This document shows positions 31,188 through 35,050 of a stretch of DNA of 35,050 nt, piece by piece. Under the pieces are notes generated by a model, which made no database searches, was not told where the DNA came from, and saw only the letters and a program-made list of their open reading frames with translations. Source of the DNA: Rhodothermales bacterium (GTDB lineage: Bacteria; Bacteroidota; Rhodothermia; Rhodothermales; JAHQVL01); contig JAWKNW010000040.1 of assembly GCA_041391505.1 (NCBI GenBank), positions 1-35,050 of the forward strand. The letters are read 5' to 3'. A program made the translations under genes and the position numbers. Within the stretch, counting starts at the first letter, position 1. Each line of letters opens with the position of its first letter.

Positions 31188-31478
31188 TCAGGCCGTCGGC
31201 GGCGGGAAGCTCCCCGGGCGACGCCGGCGATACCACACCATCTGGCCGAGATTGGCCAGGTTGACGGTCAGCGTGATCAGATTCGACACAATGATCGGGG
31301 CATTATCGATGAGAACGCCATACACCAGCCACAACCCGACACCGATGGTGAACAGACCGAACGTGCCGAAAGACAGGTCGCCGGCCGACTTCCGCTTCCA
31401 GTTTCTGATGACTTGAGGAAAAAAGGCAACGGTCGTGCACGTTGCAGCGACCAGCCCGAGATAGGTTACGGCTTCCAT
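31188..31478 (-). CDS. SemiSWEET sugar transporter (PQ-loop)
   Basis: 96 residues from the ATG at 31478. Three TM helices with the PQ-loop motif at FFPQVIRNWKRKSAGDLSFGTF and the second helix GLFTIGVGLWLVYGVLIDNAPIIVSN, as in bacterial SemiSWEETs that dimerise to form a channel-like uniporter for small sugars. An in-frame ATG at 31535 would add 19 residues, and the open frame continues through the heptad repeat, giving a low-complexity N-terminus that is not credible. Upstream is the repeat element, so its promoter must lie between 31478 and about 31554 or be read through the repeat. Confidence 0.9.
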   Translation of the reverse strand: MEAVTYLGLVAATCTTVAFFPQVIRNWKRKSAGDLSFGTFGLFTIGVGLWLVYGVLIDNAPIIVSNLITLTVNLANLGQMVWYRRRRPGSFPPPTA

Positions 31479-31553
31479 ACCATGCGCGGCGACGAGGTGA
31501 ACCGGGGTTTCCGTTGGGTAACGGATGTTACGCATCAGGGCGCTATGATATTC

Positions 31554-31830
31554 GGATGCGGGATACTGAGATGCGGGATGCGAGATACGGGATGTTGGAT
31601 GCAGGATACTGAGATGCAGGATACTGAGAGCAGGATACTGAGATGCAGGATGCGGGATGCAGGATACTGAGATGCAGGATGCAGGATGGTTACGAAAAAA
31701 CCTGGCGTTGACGGGTGATCCCGCATCTTTTATCCAACTTCCAACATCCCGCATCCTGTATCCCGCATCCTGCATCCCGCATCTTGCATCCAACTTCCAA
31801 CATCCCGCATCCAACATCCCGTATCCGGAT
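31554..31830. repeat. Large heptad-based inverted repeat element
   Basis: Left arm 31554-31687 is a chain of 7-bp units of the type (A/G)GGAT(G/A)C with 8-bp variants TGAGATGC (GGATGCG, GGATACT, AGGATGC, GGGATGC ...). Right arm about 31722-31830 is the complementary chain: CGCATCC, TGCATCC, TGTATCC, AACATCC, AACTTCC, CGTATCC, mostly exact heptads. The arms flank about 35 bp of unique sequence (GGTTACGAAAAAACCTGGC...). The whole could fold as one long imperfect hairpin. It fills the gap between the SemiSWEET gene and the sensor-kinase gene. Not a CRISPR: no fixed spacers, unit length 7. Confidence 0.85.
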
Positions 31831-31844
31831 GCGGGCCGCGCCGA

Positions 31845-34800
31845 TCATCTCACGGACTCCGCGAGCGGTGAGGCGTCGACCATCACCGGGATGGTGAACC
31901 AGAAGGTGGCCCCTTGCCCCGCTTCGCTGTCGACGCCTACGGTGCCGCCGTGCGCCTCCACGAGTTGCTTGACGATGTAGAGGCCCAGACCGGATGAGTG
32001 CTCGCCGGCCGTGGGCTGGGCGCTGAGGCGCTGCAATTTACCGAACACGCGCTGTTTGTCCTCCGCGGTCAGACCCGGACCCTCGTCGCGTATGGCGACG
32101 CGGACGGCCTGCAGGGAGGCCTCGGTGTTTTCGGCATCGGTCGCGGCATACGCAACCTCGATCCACACGTTGGCCCCGTGATGGCTGTATTTGATGGCGT
32201 TGGACAAGAGATTGTCGATGACGCGCTGAAGCGCCGTCGGATCGACCTCGGCATACAGCGCCGGCCGGGGCAAGAAATGCATCCGGATCGACTTCTGCTC
32301 CGCCTGCTGCCGGTTCCAGCCCAGCACGGGCGTCACCAGATCGCTGATGCAGACCATCTCCCGTGAGAGCCGGATCTGTTCGCCCTGGCGATGTTTGTCG
32401 AGCAGATCCGTGATGATCCCGAACATCCGCACGGCCTCGTCCTTCACCATCGGAACCAGTTCGTTGAGGCTCTTTTTCGCAGCCGAAGGTTCGCCCCGGC
32501 CGTCTTCCAGCAGCATATCCGCCAGACCAATGATGCCGCCGAGCGGGTTCTTGAGATCGTGCGCCGTGACACCCAGGATCAACTTGTTCTCCTCGAGAGC
32601 ATCGCGCAATTCGATGGTCCGTTCCTCGAGGGAGCGATTCATTCGGTTCAGTTCTTCATTCGCCGACTGCAACTGGCTGTAGGCGGTCGCCAGCGACAGC
32701 TGTTGGTGTTCGAGCGCCTCGTTATTCCGGGCCAGTTGCATGTTCTGCCGCTCCACGAACTGTTTCTGCCGGATGATCTCCTCCGTTCTTTCCGCGATGG
32801 ATCGCTGAAGCATGCTATTGCGCTGCTCGAGTCGATACGATCGGACCTGGTTGTAGACGACCGCAGTGCCGGCAAGCAGTCCAACCGCCACAAAAAGCCA
32901 GAGCACGAAGGCCCAGGTCGTGAGATACCAGGGCGGCATGACCCGAATTTCGAGCGAAGCGACGTCGCTCACGGCGCCGGCAAAATCGCGAAGCTGCACG
33001 TTGAGTATATGGCGCCCTACGGACAGGTTGGCGAGATCGCGGTGGGTGTCGACCGTCCAGGCGGACCAGCCCTCGTCGTGCCCGTCCAACCGCGTGCGGA
33101 AACGCATGGCCTCAGGGTGCATAAAGCTGGCGCCGGCATAATGGATCCGATACTCGTCCCGGCTGTAGGGCAAGGTCACCACGCGCGCCCCCATGCCGGT
33201 GACCAGGGTGTCCCGGGTGACATTCTGCATCGATCGGATGATCGCCAGGGGCGCCGGCGTTTCCCTGTGCTTCCCCGGCACGTAGCGGACCTGCCGTTGC
33301 CCGACCGTCAGCCAGAGCGCATCGTCGAGGGCCACCGTCATTTCCGGCATGCGTTCCGCCCAGGCCCGGTGTCGCTCCCGCCACATCCAGCTGCCGTCCA
33401 CGGCCCGTTCGAGCGTACCGAGGACGCCTTCGCTCAGCGCCCAGACCGTCCCGTTCGGCTGGACCTTCACTTTCTGGATCGGACCGATCGCGTCCGCCAC
33501 GACCACTTGCTCGAACCGGGTGACCGAGTCCGGCCGCTCTGCCGCATATACCGCACGGTATAGTCCACGGTTGGATGTGGCGTACAGCGCACCGTCCAGC
33601 AGCAAGGGGAAGGCCGGCACACCGGGCAGACCCTGCTCGACGCCGTAATAGGCCAGCCGAGGCTCCGCATCGAACCCGTCCGGCCAACGCATCTCGATCA
33701 GATCGATCTCGTTGGTCATCCAGTACCCATGCGGCGTCTCGACCAGGCGAGCGGTGAATTCGTGGTAGTCTTCGAGCGTGATTTCCGCGAGCGCGCCGCC
33801 TCGCTGCTCCGACAGGATCGACAACCCGGACAGGCCGACGATGATGCGCGACGTATCGCGCTTCGGACGGAGTAGGCTGTAGATGTGATTGTTCACCTGG
33901 GAGCTTTTCCACGCCGGCCGCAGGCGGTCGCCCGTCACCCGGTAGAGGTTCACACATCCCGCGAGCAATCCTTCGTCGGACGGCAGCAAGGCCGCGCACT
34001 CGCGGGCCTCGCCGGCAAGCGGCACGAAGCGTGCCGGTTGACCCATTGCGCCCGGCTCCAGCCGGTGGACGCCGGATACGTTGGCGACATACAGGTCATT
34101 CCCCACCATGAGCATGTCTCCGGGCGGATCGCTCAGTCCGTTGCTCCCGTCGAAATACGTCCAGTTCGGATCGACGATGATGTACGACAGGCCCTTCTCG
34201 TGTGCCACCCACAGATTATCGTCCCGGTCCCGGAAGATGGCCGTCGTGTATCCGCTGTACAGACCATCTTCCTCGCCGATATGGCGCAGCACGGCGCCAT
34301 CGGAGTCGGTGATCAGGATGCCGTTGTCATACAGACCGAGCGCCCAGCCGCCATTGGCCAGGGTATCGACGGCATACACCCAGTGTTCTTCGATGTAGGG
34401 CGAGCTGGTGCGGCGCACCCGCTCACAGCGGATCGGATCGGTCTGGCACCGGAAGATGCCTTCTTTTTCGGCGAGTGCCCAGAACGTATCGTCCGCACCG
34501 GGTACCAGGGAGGCCCGATAGGGGATGACGTCGCTGCCCGGCACGAAGCGCACGCTGTCTCCGACCGGCTCGAACAGGCCGGCGTGTTGATCCTGCTGGA
34601 GAAAGAGGCGATCGCCTATCGCGAAGGCCCAGTCCATCCCCTCCACATCCCATACCGTAAAGGCGCCGTCGGACCAGCGAAACAGGCGTTCGGTCGTCTG
34701 AAAATACACGCCATCGGGCAGCACGCGCGTCGTCCATACATCCGTGAAGCCGCGATCCTCCTCCGGGATGCGGTCGAGCAGGGATCGATACGTCATCCGC

Positions 34801-35050
34801 CCTTTAGAATCCGGCTCGAGATAGCCGACTTCGGCGTAGCCCCCCACATAAATCACCCCGTCGGGACCGATGCCCAGCGACCGCACCACCGAGTTGTTGG
34901 CGATGGGGATCAACGCCCATTCAATGCCGTCGTATTCGAGCACGCCGTGGTTGTTGCCGAAATACATCAGGCCATGCGCATCCTGGACGATGTCCCAGTT
35001 TTGCCGGTCCGCGCGGTAGACATCGTTGCCGAATTGCCGCATGAAAAACT
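31845..35050 (-). CDS. Large Reg_prop/Y_Y_Y sensor histidine kinase (N-terminus beyond window)
   Basis: At least 1067 residues. The N-terminus is missing: the frame stays open past the internal ATG at 35042 (...FFMRQFGNDVYRADRQNWDIVQDAHGLMYFGNNHGVLEYDG), and this text is the typical start of the first propeller after a signal peptide. A periplasmic two-propeller (Reg_prop) region leads into a Y_Y_Y domain (RDEYRIHYAGASFMHPEAMRFRTRLDGHDEGWSAWT), one TM helix near residue 725-750, a coiled coil (about 755-825), a HisKA box AHDLKNPLGGIIGLADMLL, and a HATPase (DNLLSNAIKYSHHG ... GEHSSGLGLYIVKQL). No receiver or AraC domain follows, unlike hybrid kinases of the same type in Bacteroides. Related sensors detect polysaccharide fragments; the ligand here is unknown. 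Confidence 0.93.
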   Translation of the reverse strand, partial: FFMRQFGNDVYRADRQNWDIVQDAHGLMYFGNNHGVLEYDGIEWALIPIANNSVVRSLGIGPDGVIYVGGYAEVGYLEPDSKGRMTYRSLLDRIPEEDRGFTDVWTTRVLPDGVYFQTTERLFRWSDGAFTVWDVEGMDWAFAIGDRLFLQQDQHAGLFEPVGDSVRFVPGSDVIPYRASLVPGADDTFWALAEKEGIFRCQTDPIRCERVRRTSSPYIEEHWVYAVDTLANGGWALGLYDNGILITDSDGAVLRHIGEEDGLYSGYTTAIFRDRDDNLWVAHEKGLSYIIVDPNWTYFDGSNGLSDPPGDMLMVGNDLYVANVSGVHRLEPGAMGQPARFVPLAGEARECAALLPSDEGLLAGCVNLYRVTGDRLRPAWKSSQVNNHIYSLLRPKRDTSRIIVGLSGLSILSEQRGGALAEITLEDYHEFTARLVETPHGYWMTNEIDLIEMRWPDGFDAEPRLAYYGVEQGLPGVPAFPLLLDGALYATSNRGLYRAVYAAERPDSVTRFEQVVVADAIGPIQKVKVQPNGTVWALSEGVLGTLERAVDGSWMWRERHRAWAERMPEMTVALDDALWLTVGQRQVRYVPGKHRETPAPLAIIRSMQNVTRDTLVTGMGARVVTLPYSRDEYRIHYAGASFMHPEAMRFRTRLDGHDEGWSAWTVDTHRDLANLSVGRHILNVQLRDFAGAVSDVASLEIRVMPPWYLTTWAFVLWLFVAVGLLAGTAVVYNQVRSYRLEQRNSMLQRSIAERTEEIIRQKQFVERQNMQLARNNEALEHQQLSLATAYSQLQSANEELNRMNRSLEERTIELRDALEENKLILGVTAHDLKNPLGGIIGLADMLLEDGRGEPSAAKKSLNELVPMVKDEAVRMFGIITDLLDKHRQGEQIRLSREMVCISDLVTPVLGWNRQQAEQKSIRMHFLPRPALYAEVDPTALQRVIDNLLSNAIKYSHHGANVWIEVAYAATDAENTEASLQAVRVAIRDEGPGLTAEDKQRVFGKLQRLSAQPTAGEHSSGLGLYIVKQLVEAHGGTVGVDSEAGQGATFWFTIPVMVDASPLAESVR

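Noticed and set aside
31188..31817. A 209-codon open frame extending the SemiSWEET gene upstream through the repeat region
   Set aside because: The extra ~110 residues are translated heptad repeat (SRISHPASQYPAS-like low complexity). SemiSWEETs are about 90-100 residues and start just before the first TM helix, which fits the ATG at 31478.
31554..31830. Possible CRISPR array
   Set aside because: The units are 7-8 bp, degenerate and directly abutting, with no 25-45 bp spacers and no cas genes. The two halves are inverted relative to each other.
31845..35050. Hybrid two-component system with receiver and AraC output
   Set aside because: The protein ends shortly after the HATPase G box (SGLGLYIVKQL ... 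FWFTIPV). No receiver or HTH follows, and the next sequence is the heptad repeat.

Overview
The window is high-GC (roughly 60-65 %), densely coded chromosomal DNA from a Bacteroidota-like bacterium, most likely of the Rhodothermota (Rhodothermales) lineage. That placement is inference. It rests on two large secreted proteins ending in type IX secretion (T9SS) sorting domains (YPNP...LYDLLGRR), FtsX-type permeases of the 'MLTNFLTLALRSLWR' kind, a giant Reg_prop/Y_Y_Y sensor kinase, LytTR/LytS regulation and many lipoproteins. No rRNA, tRNA, CRISPR array, insertion sequence or prophage was seen.

Layout. 0-7.8 kb, minus strand: two related lipoproteins (one cut by the window edge), a MacB/FtsX permease, a 1-Cys peroxiredoxin, a leucine-rich-variant repeat lipoprotein, a lipoprotein sulfatase and a DUF819 membrane transporter. 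7.8-12.3 kb: a divergent M19-type dipeptidase, a secreted beta-helix T9SS cargo, and a LytTR response regulator with its LytS-like kinase. 12.6-17 kb: a small MotA/TolQ/ExbB-like protein, a protoglobin divergent from an HxlR regulator, a membrane-anchored protein with two L7/L12-CTD-like segments, a MoaD/ThiS-like protein ending in GG followed by a BNR beta-propeller, and an FMN reductase. 17-23.2 kb: an exported Nif3-like protein, a methyltransferase, an exported alpha/beta hydrolase plus DUF2306 protein, a DUF3566-like protein, a small lipoprotein, an exported esterase, and an Xre regulator with a two- or three-TM partner. 23.2-35 kb, minus strand: a zinc-ribbon methyltransferase, a propeller T9SS cargo, a VOC protein, an M1 aminopeptidase, an ArsR-VOC-SRPBCC operon, a GNAT-like lipoprotein, a SemiSWEET transporter and a large sensor kinase running off the right edge.

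Most of this is ordinary metabolism, stress response and cell-envelope biology. The unusual signals are in the non-coding DNA and in a few pairings. Three intergenic elements (15.0, 20.8 and 31.6-31.8 kb) share one architecture: degenerate 7-bp units arranged as inverted arms, but with different heptad sequences. The palindrome GCCGGC is heavily over-represented. Two genes (Xre and MoaD-like) have promoter-like -35/-10 pairs placed so that transcription should start at the ATG. Dyads sit over or just before the HxlR, Xre and ArsR starts. The best candidates for an undescribed functional unit are the MoaD/ThiS-GG plus BNR-propeller pair and the protoglobin/HxlR/L7-L12-like cluster next to it.
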